Below are positions 39,673-48,697 of a DNA stretch of 63,709 nucleotides, one piece after another. Each line of letters starts with the position of its first letter. Within the stretch, counting starts at the first letter, position 1. The notes below the pieces were generated by a model that was not told where the DNA came from, made no database searches, and saw only the letters and a list, made by a program, of their open reading frames with translations. Position numbers and translations under genes: made by a program. The DNA is from Candidatus Physcocola equi (lineage in GTDB: Bacteria > Bacteroidota > Bacteroidia > Bacteroidales > Paludibacteraceae). The DNA lies in contig JAGHUM010000021.1 of assembly GCA_018064855.1 (NCBI GenBank), positions 1 to 63,709 of the forward strand, read 5' to 3'.

Positions 39673-41220
39673 TCACCCCTGCATATACGCTTCGTTCTGT
39701 GCCCTGTAATAGAACTTCGGATTCGAGGTGTCGTGATATCGTTGTCTGTCAGATTTGATGTTGAGTTCAGATTCTAATCGTTCTGTTAATTCAGTGTACA
39801 TTTTGTCAAACAAAGGAACGTTGTGGATGGTGATATTCGGGTCATCGTAGGTCTCGTCTCCTCGTTTGCCTCCATACGAAAAGTGCATTTGTGTTGGATA
39901 GTTTGGCTCATTAGCGCCGCTGGCGGCTAGAATGGTGATCACATAGTGATCTTCCGAATTGGCAAGACGGTTTAAGTCGTTCATATAATCTTGGAATCCT
40001 TCTTCTTTTTTGGATTCATCACTTACCAAATAGAATGACACGTAAGGACGAAGAACGCCGATTTCACGGCTTATTAGGTTGAATCCTCCAAGTTTTGCCA
40101 AATAATAGGCAAAATGGTACATGCCTGGGTCCACAAGGCTCGCTGGTGATACGATCGTCACTTTTGATCCGCGGTTGATGCAACAGCCGTACGAACGGTT
40201 GACAGGATAGTGCTCTACAGCCAATTTGTCGTCTGCGCGTTCATCTACAGTTCGTGTGGCCGATAAATTTACCAGGCGGAACTGGTTGGAGTTGTCAATG
40301 CCGTCGAAAATGTCATCTAAATTCATCCTCAAACGTGCTTGGATATCTCCAATAGAAACAAATTGGGGGGCAATTTGGAAACGTGTAAAACGGTCGAGTT
40401 TTCGCTGGAAGGCCAAATGGAGTTTCTCCACATTTTTCTTTGTTTTCTGTTTTTTTGCCTCGTTTTCAATCTCCTCGGTAAAACCTGAACCGATTAAACC
40501 GGCGGGTACTGCGAAAATGGCGATTCCAAGCACGCCGATTATACAGGCCACGATTTTTCCAAGCATGGTGACGGGTGGATAGTTTTCCGCCAAACTGCCA
40601 GGGTCTCCTATGTATTGCATGAATGCCCACAAAACTGGGACTGATCCGTCGGTGTAAACATCGGGTTGGGCGTCATGCTCAATGAAAAATAATGCGAATG
40701 AAAGAATTACTGTGATGATGATAAGAAATTGAAGGGACACAAACAGTTCTTTGCTCTTGTTGGAGATGGCCGCAGACAATAGTCTGAATGAACGCATGAA
40801 TCTGAATATGCGTAATAGACGAAATACACGTAGTACCTTCATCGTGTCGATTGGCAATTTGATGCCTGGGATCATGTTGATGTATATCGTGTAAGTGGAC
40901 ATGATGTCGATAAAACCGTAGAATGAAAAACAATATTTGATTCTACCCCAAATTCCTTTGTATTTTTCTTCCAATAAATCTATTGTCCAAATTCGCAAGG
41001 CGATTTCTATGGTAAATACCAATGTGGTGAAATGGTCAATGATATTCAGAATGGTTCCATATTTTTCTACTATGCCAGGAAATGTGGACAGATAGATCTC
41101 CGCTGTGCTCAAAAATATCAAAAACAATATCGAATAATCGAGATAGTTCTTATACACTACGGTATTGGTGTTGTCATCAAATACCAAAGACAGGTCTTTT
41201 TTGAAATCTTCTATAGTCAT
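39673..41220 (-). CDS. Voltage-gated ion channel with unusual pore sequence
   Basis: 515 residues. Six membrane segments in the first ~240 residues; S4 carries regularly spaced Arg (VLRVFRLLRIFRFMRSFRLL, ~127-150). The pore loop reads WAFMQYIGDPGSLAENYPPV (~198-217), without the TVGYG filter of K+ channels, although the following S6 (GVLGIAIFAVPAGLIGSGF) is K+-channel-like. The ~270-residue cytoplasmic C-terminus (YGCCINRGSKVTIVSPASLV, then HYVITILAASGAN) is not a recognisable RCK or CNBD domain. Ion selectivity is therefore uncertain. Host gene next to the prophage end. Confidence 0.85.
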   Translation of the reverse strand: MTIEDFKKDLSLVFDDNTNTVVYKNYLDYSILFLIFLSTAEIYLSTFPGIVEKYGTILNIIDHFTTLVFTIEIALRIWTIDLLEEKYKGIWGRIKYCFSFYGFIDIMSTYTIYINMIPGIKLPIDTMKVLRVFRLLRIFRFMRSFRLLSAAISNKSKELFVSLQFLIIITVILSFALFFIEHDAQPDVYTDGSVPVLWAFMQYIGDPGSLAENYPPVTMLGKIVACIIGVLGIAIFAVPAGLIGSGFTEEIENEAKKQKTKKNVEKLHLAFQRKLDRFTRFQIAPQFVSIGDIQARLRMNLDDIFDGIDNSNQFRLVNLSATRTVDERADDKLAVEHYPVNRSYGCCINRGSKVTIVSPASLVDPGMYHFAYYLAKLGGFNLISREIGVLRPYVSFYLVSDESKKEEGFQDYMNDLNRLANSEDHYVITILAASGANEPNYPTQMHFSYGGKRGDETYDDPNITIHNVPLFDKMYTELTERLESELNIKSDRQRYHDTSNPKFYYRAQNEAYMQG

Positions 41221-41450
41221 TGGGGGATGTTTTGATTGATATTCTTTATTGTGTTATATGCTTTAATCGGTGATTTGATGGAAGTCACCTTTATTCCTGC
41301 CTTCCCGGAAGATAAAGGAAACCTAATCTATCTTGTAAAAGTATTGTATAATTCCCAATTGTGATTGGTCCTTTTTGGTCCTTTTTGTTTTCTTGTAAGG
41401 TCAGGGTTTTCCCATCAAATTCTCCATCCGACAAAAAAAGTTATCAACAA

Positions 41451-41481
41451 TTTGTTTTCTCATTAAAATGTACTAACTTTG
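41451..41481 (+). promoter_or_regulatory. Promoter of rpmH
   Basis: TTTG at 41451-41454, 19 bases, then TAACTTTG at 41474-41481: an exact Bacteroidetes promoter. The rest of the 345-base gap between the channel gene and rpmH (41221-41566) shows A/T-rich leader sequence and no gene. Confidence 0.85.
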
Positions 41482-41566
41482 CAAACCGAAACATTGTGTC
41501 GCCCGAGGCACGACGTTTCCACCCGACAGTTTTTATCAATACGGAAAAAATTAAAACGAAATAAAA

Positions 41567-41737
41567 ATGAAAAGAACATTCCAGCCCTCTATCAAAAAGA
41601 GAAAGAACAAACACGGTTTCCGTGAAAGAATGGCTACTGCTAATGGTCGTCGAGTTTTGGCTTCTCGTCGCGCTCACGGACGTAAGAAACTTACTGTTAG
41701 CGATGAAATCGCAGTTCGTTTGCACGCTCACCGTTAA
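41567..41737 (+). CDS. rpmH: 50S ribosomal protein L34
   Basis: 56 residues: [20 protein letters not shown], then [20 protein letters not shown], then a short tail. The L34 signature (KRTFQPS, HGFRxRM, NGRxVLxxRRxxGRK) is complete. It binds 23S rRNA in the large subunit. The tail after KKLTVSDE is longer than in E. coli, which is usual for Bacteroidetes. It has its own promoter and terminator and stands apart from the usual rnpA neighbour. Confidence 0.97.
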   Translation: MKRTFQPSIKKRKNKHGFRERMATANGRRVLASRRAHGRKKLTVSDEIAVRLHAHR

Positions 41738-41762
41738 TCAGTGCTAAACCTAGCAAAAAAAT

Positions 41763-41791
41763 AAAGGAGTCTCATTTGAGACTCCTTTTTT
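41763..41791 (+). terminator. Terminator of rpmH
   Basis: AAAGGAGTCTCA at 41763-41774 pairs with TGAGACTCCTTT at 41777-41788, followed by TTT. A 12-bp near-perfect stem 25 bases after the stop codon. Confidence 0.9.
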
Positions 41792-41844
41792 GTTGTGTGC
41801 ATATTTGATTGTGTGGACTGCAATCACTTGACTGATCCACAAAC

Positions 41845-41871
41845 AAAAAAGCACCGCCATTTGGCAGTGCT
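41845..41871 (-). terminator. Terminator of the PurF-like gene
   Basis: On the minus strand AGCAC/GTGCT with an inner GCC/GGC pair, followed by TTTTTT, 24 bases downstream of the stop of 41895-43304. Confidence 0.75.
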
Positions 41872-41894
41872 TTTTCTATATTTTTTTTATGCTT

Positions 41895-43304
41895 TTATTC
41901 GTGTCCGTAACTGCTGCCGTCGAAGCAGTGTGTGCAGACACATTCTTTGTCCAAACCGATAGCCTCAATGATGTTCTCCAATGTGTTGAACTTAAGGCTG
42001 TCCATTCCCAAGCGCTCGCAGATGCAGTCGCACATCTTTTTGTATCGTGCGGTGCCTGGTGTTTTGTATTCGTCAATGTGTGCGTCCATGTCACCTTCCA
42101 ATTCCTGAACAATTCGACGAGTAATCAACTCAAGGATTGATTTGGATGCGGAGAAGTTGATGAACGGACAACTATAGAGTAGTGGTGGACAGCTGATACG
42201 CATGTGTACTTCTTTGCAACCATAGTCGTAAAGAACTTTCACATTATCGCGAAGTTGGGTGCCACGCACGATACTGTCGTCGCAGAACATAGCCACCTTA
42301 TTTTTCAAAAGCGCTTTGTTTGGCACAAGTTTCATCTGTGCTACCAACTCACGCATCTTCTGGTTGGTTGGGGTGAAACTGCGAGGCCATGTTGGGGTGT
42401 ATTTCACGATGGCGCGGCGGTATGGTACGCCCAATCCATTGGAATAACCCAAGGCGTGACCGATACCAGAGTCTGGAATGGCTGCCACATAGTCTGGTTT
42501 CACATCATCGTCTTTAGACATGAGCAAACCACTCTTTACACGGAACTCGTCAACGTTGATATCCTCGTAGGTTGATGGTGGGTATCCGTAGTAGATCCAC
42601 ATAAACGAGCAGATCTGCATCTTCTTTTCCGGCTTGCGGAGTTGTGTGTAGCCTTCGGCGGTAATCAATACGATTTCGCCCGGACCGATATTATAGACTG
42701 GCTCGTATCCGAGATTTGGGAATGCCACGGTTTCGCCTGTCACAGCATAGCCGTCATCCTTCTTGCCGATAACGAGCGGGAGTCGTCCGTATTTGTCTCT
42801 CGCAGCAATGATACCCTTGTCTGTTAAGAGCAGCATGGTGCAAGAGCCTTTTATGGTCTCGTAAACGCGCTCAATGCCATCTACGAAGTCTTTCCCTTCG
42901 GTAATCAGCATCGAGATGAGTTCTGTCTGGTTCGTGTCGCCACCACTGAATTCGGCGAAATGATGCATTCTGCCGAGCAGTTCTCCTTCTATCTGCTTGA
43001 GATTGTTGATTTTTGCAACTGTGGTCACCGCAAAACGGCCAAGATGGCTGTTGACGATGATTGGCTGCGAATCGGTGTCGCTGATGACGCCGATGCCCGA
43101 TTTGCCACTGAATTTTTCGAGGTCTGGCTCAAATTTTGTGCGGAAATAGGTGCTCTCCAAATTGTGGATGGAGCGGATGAATCCCTTTTCCGATAATGTG
43201 GCCATACCTCCTCTTTTGGTGCCGAGGTGCGAGTTGTAGTCTGTTCCGTAGAACAAGTCTTTTATGCACTCAGATTTGCATATAGTGCCGAATAAACCGC
43301 CCAT
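41895..43304 (-). CDS. Amidophosphoribosyltransferase homologue lacking Cys nucleophile
   Basis: 469 residues. The N-terminal Ntn-hydrolase-like half (NSHLGTKRGGMATLSE, IVNSHLGRFAVTTVAKINNL, TNQTELISMLITEGKD) and the phosphoribosyltransferase half with the PRPP loop MFCDDSIVRGTQLRDNV (~338-352) are those of PurF. But the chain starts MGGLFGT, where active PurF enzymes have Cys right after the initiator Met or propeptide, so glutamine hydrolysis in the normal way seems impossible. Bacteroidetes carry such an MGG form, often next to other purine genes. It may use ammonia, act on another substrate or be regulatory. Lies beside the AICAR transformylase. Cys-rich end (CVCTHCFDGSS). Confidence 0.85.
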   Translation of the reverse strand: MGGLFGTICKSECIKDLFYGTDYNSHLGTKRGGMATLSEKGFIRSIHNLESTYFRTKFEPDLEKFSGKSGIGVISDTDSQPIIVNSHLGRFAVTTVAKINNLKQIEGELLGRMHHFAEFSGGDTNQTELISMLITEGKDFVDGIERVYETIKGSCTMLLLTDKGIIAARDKYGRLPLVIGKKDDGYAVTGETVAFPNLGYEPVYNIGPGEIVLITAEGYTQLRKPEKKMQICSFMWIYYGYPPSTYEDINVDEFRVKSGLLMSKDDDVKPDYVAAIPDSGIGHALGYSNGLGVPYRRAIVKYTPTWPRSFTPTNQKMRELVAQMKLVPNKALLKNKVAMFCDDSIVRGTQLRDNVKVLYDYGCKEVHMRISCPPLLYSCPFINFSASKSILELITRRIVQELEGDMDAHIDEYKTPGTARYKKMCDCICERLGMDSLKFNTLENIIEAIGLDKECVCTHCFDGSSYGHE

Positions 43305-43437
43305 TTGTCAGTATGTTTTTTATTATGTAGCAAATTTAACAATAATCGTTTTTTTGCGGATAAGTTTGTGTAAAAAAATGTAGGTCTCCTTTCATTTTTT
43401 TGTTTTGAAACGGTTTCCCAATTATGCCATAATGAGG

Positions 43438-43469
43438 AAAGGCATGGAAGATGTTTCTCCCATGCCTTT
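43438..43469 (-). terminator. Terminator of the AICAR transformylase gene
   Basis: AAAGGCATGG pairs with CCATGCCTTT around a 12-base loop, 25 bases beyond the stop codon at 43494. Confidence 0.75.
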
Positions 43470-43493
43470 CTTTTGTCGGTAACAGGTACCAAA

Positions 43494-44666
43494 TTAATGG
43501 TGGAACAAGCGGATGCCTGTAAATGCCATTGTGATACCGTATTTGTCGCAAGTCTCGATAACATTGTCGTCACGGACACTGCCGCCTGGTTGTGCGATAT
43601 ACTTCACACCGCTCTTGTGGGCGCGTTCGATGTTGTCGCCGAATGGGAAGAAGGCGTCGCTGCCGAGGGCAACACCATCGAGCTTTTCAAGCCATGCTTT
43701 CTTTTCTTCGCGGGTGAGTGGTGCTGGCTTTTCTGTGAAGAGGGTTTCCCATGTACCGTCGCGAAGCACGTCATCGTATTCTTCTGAGATATATACATCG
43801 ATGGTGTTGTCGCGAACTGCACGCTGCAATCCTGGCTTGAATGGAAGGCTCATCACTTTAGGGTTTTGGCGAAGCCACCAGATGTCTGCCTTGTTGCCTG
43901 CGAGACGGGTGCAGTGAATACGGCTCTGCTGACCTGCACCGATACCGATGGCCTGACCGTCTTTCACGTAGCATACCGAGTTGCTCTGAGTGTACTTAAG
44001 GGTGATGAGGGCGATGATAAGGTCGCGCTGTGCTGCCTCGCTGAGGGTTTTGCTCTTGGTTGGGAATTCTGTGAGCACGCTCTTGTCGAGGAGGATATTG
44101 TTGTGGCCCTGCTCGAAACTGATGCCATAGACCATCTTGGTCTCAAGTTCGGCTGGTTCGTAGTTAGGGTCCATCTTGATGACGCAGTATGTTCCCTTAC
44201 GCTTGTTCTTGAGGATTTCAAGCGCTTCTGGAGTGTAGTCTGGTGCGATGACACCATCTGACACTTCGCGGTTGATCAGTTTTGCGGTCTGAACGTCGCA
44301 AGTGTCGCTCAATGCGATGAAGTCGCCGTAACTCGACATACGGTCTGCACCACGGGCTGCTGCGTATGCGCTCGCGATTGGGCTGAGTTCGAGGTCATCT
44401 ACGAAGTAGATCTTTTTCAAGGTATCGCTGAGCGGAATACCTACGGCTGCGCCTGCAGGACTTACGTGTTTGAACGATGCTGCAGATGGAAGACCGGTGG
44501 CTGCCTTAAGCTCTTTTACTAACTGCCAGCTGTTGAAAGCGTCGAGAAAGTTGATGTAGCCTGGACGTCCGTTGAGCACTTCGATAGGGAGCTCTCCGTT
44601 TTCCATGAAGATGCGAGAAGGTTTCTGGTTGGGGTTGCAACCATACTTCAATGCTAATTCTTTCAT
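43494..44666 (-). CDS. Stand-alone AICAR transformylase (PurH C-terminal domain only)
   Basis: 390 residues. It matches only the AICAR formyltransferase domain of PurH: LKYGCNPNQKP, SFKHVSPAGAAVGIPLSD, AARGADRMSSYGDFIALSD, KYTQSNSVCYVKDGQAIGIG, GAGQQSRIHCTRLAGNKADI and the closing GIRLFHH. Full PurH has an N-terminal IMP cyclohydrolase domain of ~200 residues that is absent. It formylates AICAR with 10-formyl-THF late in purine synthesis; ring closure must come from another protein. Adjacent to the PurF homologue. Confidence 0.9.
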   Translation of the reverse strand: MKELALKYGCNPNQKPSRIFMENGELPIEVLNGRPGYINFLDAFNSWQLVKELKAATGLPSAASFKHVSPAGAAVGIPLSDTLKKIYFVDDLELSPIASAYAAARGADRMSSYGDFIALSDTCDVQTAKLINREVSDGVIAPDYTPEALEILKNKRKGTYCVIKMDPNYEPAELETKMVYGISFEQGHNNILLDKSVLTEFPTKSKTLSEAAQRDLIIALITLKYTQSNSVCYVKDGQAIGIGAGQQSRIHCTRLAGNKADIWWLRQNPKVMSLPFKPGLQRAVRDNTIDVYISEEYDDVLRDGTWETLFTEKPAPLTREEKKAWLEKLDGVALGSDAFFPFGDNIERAHKSGVKYIAQPGGSVRDDNVIETCDKYGITMAFTGIRLFHH

Positions 44667-44732
44667 TGGTTTGTATTTTTATTAAACTTATTTTCTTGTT
44701 TGTGTTGGCAAATATACGGATTTTTTGGCGCT

Positions 44733-46634
44733 TTAGCCTCCAATTTCACTCAATTCCAACCAACGCATTTCTTTTTCGTCGAGTATCTCGCCGATTTCGC
44801 CAATCCTTTGCGATTTCTCCAGCAGTTCCTGTCCTTGCAGGCTTCCGTTGCTCATGGCTTCTTCTATGGCTTTTTTCTCGGTTTCCAGTTCGTCAATCTC
44901 TATGGTCAGCTGCTCTAATTCTTTTTTCTCTTTGAAGGTGAGTTTGCGGGCACGGTTGCCTGTCGGTTTGGCGTTCTCTGTAGTGGCTGGGGCGTTGGTG
45001 GGTTTGGCGGCAGACTGGTTTTCTTTGTTGCGGCGTTCTTCTGCCTGTTTGGCTTCTTTGTATTCGCGGTAGTCGGTGTAGTTGCCCGGAAAATCCTGCA
45101 CTTCTGCCTGGCCATGGAATACCAACAGGTGATCCACCACTTTATCCATGAAGTAACGGTCGTGGCTGACGACAATCACGCACCCTTTGAAGTTCTGTAG
45201 ATACTCTTCCAGTACGTTTAGTGTCACGATGTCGAGGTCGTTGGTCGGCTCGTCGAGCACCAGAAAGTTCGGATTGGTCATCAATACGGTGCAGAGATAT
45301 AGTCTGCGGCGTTCTCCGCCACTGAGTTTATATACATAGTCGTGCTGGCGTTCAGGAGTGAAGAGGAAGTGCTGCAGAAATTGCGAGACGTTCAGTTTCT
45401 TTCCGTCTCCCAAATCTACATTCTCTGCAATGCTTTGAACGGCGTCAATCACTTTCATCTGTTCGTCAAACTGCATGCCAGTCTGGCTGTAGTAACCGAA
45501 GCGGATGGTCTCGCCGAGGTCGATGGTGCCGCTGTCGGGTTGCTCTTCTCCAACAATCATCTTCACGAATGTCGATTTCCCGGTTCCGTTGTTGCCAACG
45601 ATACCCATTTTCTCATATCGGCTGAAATTGTAGTAGAATTTGTCGAGTATCTTGATGTCGCCGTAACTTTTTGAAATGTATTTAGCTTCAAATATCTTGC
45701 TGCCGATGTAGCTGGCCTTCACGTCTAAATGCATGTTGCCGGCCTGGCGTTTTTGTTTCACTTTTTCCTCCAACTCGCCAAAGGCGTCGATGCGGTATTG
45801 TGCCTTGGTGCCGCGTGCCTGTGGCTGACGCCGCATCCAGTCCAGTTCTTTGCGGTAGAGGTTGTTGGCGCGTTGCAGCTCGGCGTTTTGCTGCTCTTGC
45901 CTTTCTTGTTTCTTCTCCAGGAAATACGAGTAGTTGCCATGGTAGGTGTAGAGCGTCTGCTGGTCGATCTCAAGGATGGTGTTGCATACTCGGTCGAGGA
46001 AGTAGCGGTCGTGTGTCACCATGAGCAAGGCCATGCGCGAGTTGCGCATGTAGTCTTCCAACCATTCCACCATTGCCAGGTCGAGGTGGTTGGTCGGCTC
46101 GTCGAGTATCAGCAGCTCAGGCTCCATAATCAGCACATTGGCCAAAGCGATGCGCTTCAATTGGCCGCCGCTCAGATGATCCACTTTCTGGTCGAGATGG
46201 TGGATGTTGAGTTTGCCCAATATCTGTTTGATGCGCGACTCATAGTTCCATGCCTTCGTGCTGTCCATCTCGGCCATTGCTGCGTTTATGGCTTCGGTGT
46301 CTTCTGGATGCAGCAGCGCTTCTTCATAGCGGGCCACGGCTTTCACCTGCTCGCTGTTGCTGTGGAGGCATGCTTGCAATACGGTCATACCTGCAGGAAA
46401 GTGGGGGTCTTGCGGCAGAATGCCCACCACAAGGTCGCGCTTGAAAGATATGCTGCCATCATCGTAGTCTTCTTTCCCTGCGATGATGTTGAGCAATGTG
46501 GTCTTTCCGGCCCCGTTCCGGGCTACGATGGCCACACGGTCGTTTTCGCTGATGCCGAACGACACCTGCTCAAACAGCACCTTGGCGCCAAAGGATTTGC
46601 TAAGACCCTCTACTTGCAGATAAGATGCGGCCAT
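44733..46634 (-). CDS. ABC-F family ATPase (Uup-like)
   Basis: 633 residues. Two ABC domains without membrane segments: Walker A VARNGAGKTTLL and signature LSGGQLKRIALAN with LLILDEPTNHLD in the first, GNNGTGKSTFVKM and LSGGERRRLYLC with LVLDEPTNDLD in the second. An ~80-residue linker between domains includes KELDWMRRQPQARGTKAQ. The C-terminal coiled coil (KEKKELEQLTIEIDELETEK) is Uup-like. Members act on the ribosome or on branched DNA. Last gene of a four-gene operon, two bases after the TPR-protease gene. Confidence 0.92.
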   Translation of the reverse strand: MAASYLQVEGLSKSFGAKVLFEQVSFGISENDRVAIVARNGAGKTTLLNIIAGKEDYDDGSISFKRDLVVGILPQDPHFPAGMTVLQACLHSNSEQVKAVARYEEALLHPEDTEAINAAMAEMDSTKAWNYESRIKQILGKLNIHHLDQKVDHLSGGQLKRIALANVLIMEPELLILDEPTNHLDLAMVEWLEDYMRNSRMALLMVTHDRYFLDRVCNTILEIDQQTLYTYHGNYSYFLEKKQERQEQQNAELQRANNLYRKELDWMRRQPQARGTKAQYRIDAFGELEEKVKQKRQAGNMHLDVKASYIGSKIFEAKYISKSYGDIKILDKFYYNFSRYEKMGIVGNNGTGKSTFVKMIVGEEQPDSGTIDLGETIRFGYYSQTGMQFDEQMKVIDAVQSIAENVDLGDGKKLNVSQFLQHFLFTPERQHDYVYKLSGGERRRLYLCTVLMTNPNFLVLDEPTNDLDIVTLNVLEEYLQNFKGCVIVVSHDRYFMDKVVDHLLVFHGQAEVQDFPGNYTDYREYKEAKQAEERRNKENQSAAKPTNAPATTENAKPTGNRARKLTFKEKKELEQLTIEIDELETEKKAIEEAMSNGSLQGQELLEKSQRIGEIGEILDEKEMRWLELSEIGG

Positions 46635-46636
46635 GC

Positions 46637-48676
46637 TTATTTCTTTACGGTTTGTTTGATGATGAGTTTTTTGCCGACGTTGTCGATCTCGATCTTACCC
46701 AAGCGACTGAGTACCGACTGGCCGAGCAAAAGTGGTGCTTTCTGGTTGCCTACAACCGACGCATGAACGTTTTTCAACTCTAAGCCGCCAAAGTTCACTT
46801 TTCGGAGGATGATGACGGTTCCGACTGATACGTCTCCGTTGGCGTCAACAAACTGGCTGCTGCCAATCACGTCTTTTTCTGAGAGGTATCCGTTTTTGAA
46901 CATGAACGATGCTTCTGTGTTGCTGATGGATACGGAACTGGCTCCCGTGTCGAAAATGAAGTGGAGTGGAAGGTTGTTGATGGAGCATTTTACTTTGCAC
47001 ACACCACCTTCTTTGGTGAATGGCACTTCGGTCGTTTTGGTGGTCGTTGCTACGATTTCTCCGTTTTCATTGGTGATGGCTGTCGCTTTTTTCTTGTAGG
47101 TCGCAATGAGGTCTTTGAATCTTTTGTCGTTGCGGATGTTGTCGAGGTCTGGATCGGCGTTGAGATGGCCGAATTTGTTGAATCCGGCTTCAAATGATTG
47201 CTTCAGGTAGTCGAGCGCTTTCTCTTTGTCATCCATCAAAGAATAGAGACATGCCGAGTTGTAAAGCGCAAGGTTCTTGTTACGTTTCCCCGCTTTGTTG
47301 AGGATGGAGTCGCAGAATGCGATGGATTTGTCTTTCTGTCCCAATGCAAAGAAGGCGTAATCGGCCACGCTGTTTACTTCTGGAACGGTGTCCATGCTGA
47401 TCACTTTCTCAAAGTCCATCTTTGCAAGCGACGATTTACCCATACGCTCGTAGCAACGTCCGCGGCGGAAGTAGTTGCCTGCGTCTGTCGGGTCTGATTC
47501 GATGGCTTGGCTGAAGTCTTCTACTGCCTGAAGGTCGTTTTTCTGCAAATAGTGTGCAGAGGCTCTCATGGCGTAGCCGCGCGCGCTGTTGGGGTAGTGG
47601 GTGATGTAGTCGGTCGCTGTTTTTTTCGCGTCGTTGAAATTGCCCTGGCTCACTTCCGCGTCATATTTGCAGGCAAGCAGATGCGCGGTGGTGTCGGTGG
47701 CAAGTCCTTCGTTGGCGTAGCCGATGGCTTCGTCAAATTCACCAAGGTTGTTCAGCGAACTGGCCAGTGTGGCGGCGAAAGTAGGATTGTTTTCTGTTTC
47801 ATAGAGCAGACGGGTCTGTTCCAATGCTTTTTGTGGCTGGTTGTTTTCTGAGTAGAATGATGCCAATGCAAGCATCCATCTTACGTCGTTTGGAGAGATG
47901 AGGCGCTGGGCCTGCAGTTTGGTCTCCATGATGGTGTAGGCTGGCTCTTCACTATAGTTTTCCAAAGCTTTCATGGCAGTCACGATGTCGCCTTTCAGTG
48001 CGCTGACTACGTCTTCACTTGCTTTGAAAAGGTCTTTCTTTGCTTCGTATGATTTCGAGCGCTCTATCAGCAGCGGTGTGCTTGGCTCCAACTTGATGCC
48101 GTAGGTGAGTTGCTTGATGGCCTCGTCATAGTTTTTCTGCTCGTTGGCTACTTTGCCAAGACCTAAATAGGCACTGGTTTCTCCCGGGTTGAGGTCGAGC
48201 ATGCCGTTGTAGTCGGCCTTTGCTTTGTCGTATTGCTTCAGGTCGATATAAAGGGTGGCTCTTTTGTTGGAAATGGCGTTGTTTGGACTGATTTTGAGCG
48301 CTTGTGTGTAGCTGTCGATGGCTTTTTGCTTGTCGCCCATCTCTTCAAAGATGGCGCCTTTGGCACCGATGGCTGCCGACAACATTGAGGCGTCTTTTTT
48401 CGGAATGTTTTTGGTTGCTTTGTCCAAATAATTCAACCCTTCACCATATTTCTTCATGTCTGCCTTCACGATGCCCATCCACATCATCACGTAGCCGTTG
48501 TCGGGGTTTTCGTCAAGTTCTTTTTCAAAGAAAGTGAGTGCGGAAGCATAGTCTTTATTGCTATAGGCTTGGAGGCCATGGCGGTAATTGTATGAGTCTG
48601 GCTGGGTTTTGATGCCTTTAGCATAGGTTGCCCCGGCAATCATCAGTGAGGCAATCAGCAATATATATTTTTTCAT
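46637..48676 (-). CDS. Exported TPR protein with retropepsin-like C-terminal domain
   Basis: 679 residues. Signal peptide MKKYILLIASLMIAGATYAK, then about fifteen TPR repeats (for example LQAYSNKDYASALTFFEKEL and ASAHYLQKNDLQAVEDFSQA). The final ~120 residues carry LPLHFIFDTGASSVSISNTE, with DTGAS (~575-579), the catalytic motif of clan AA aspartic proteases, followed by LLLGQSVLSRLGKIEI (an LGxSxL pattern of the retropepsin-like fold). Periplasmic location is inferred. Protease activity needs the Asp and a dimer. Same operon as the kinase-AAA fusion. Confidence 0.85.
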   Translation of the reverse strand: MKKYILLIASLMIAGATYAKGIKTQPDSYNYRHGLQAYSNKDYASALTFFEKELDENPDNGYVMMWMGIVKADMKKYGEGLNYLDKATKNIPKKDASMLSAAIGAKGAIFEEMGDKQKAIDSYTQALKISPNNAISNKRATLYIDLKQYDKAKADYNGMLDLNPGETSAYLGLGKVANEQKNYDEAIKQLTYGIKLEPSTPLLIERSKSYEAKKDLFKASEDVVSALKGDIVTAMKALENYSEEPAYTIMETKLQAQRLISPNDVRWMLALASFYSENNQPQKALEQTRLLYETENNPTFAATLASSLNNLGEFDEAIGYANEGLATDTTAHLLACKYDAEVSQGNFNDAKKTATDYITHYPNSARGYAMRASAHYLQKNDLQAVEDFSQAIESDPTDAGNYFRRGRCYERMGKSSLAKMDFEKVISMDTVPEVNSVADYAFFALGQKDKSIAFCDSILNKAGKRNKNLALYNSACLYSLMDDKEKALDYLKQSFEAGFNKFGHLNADPDLDNIRNDKRFKDLIATYKKKATAITNENGEIVATTTKTTEVPFTKEGGVCKVKCSINNLPLHFIFDTGASSVSISNTEASFMFKNGYLSEKDVIGSSQFVDANGDVSVGTVIILRKVNFGGLELKNVHASVVGNQKAPLLLGQSVLSRLGKIEIDNVGKKLIIKQTVKK

Positions 48677-48697
48677 TTTCTTCTGTTTTTTTTCTGG

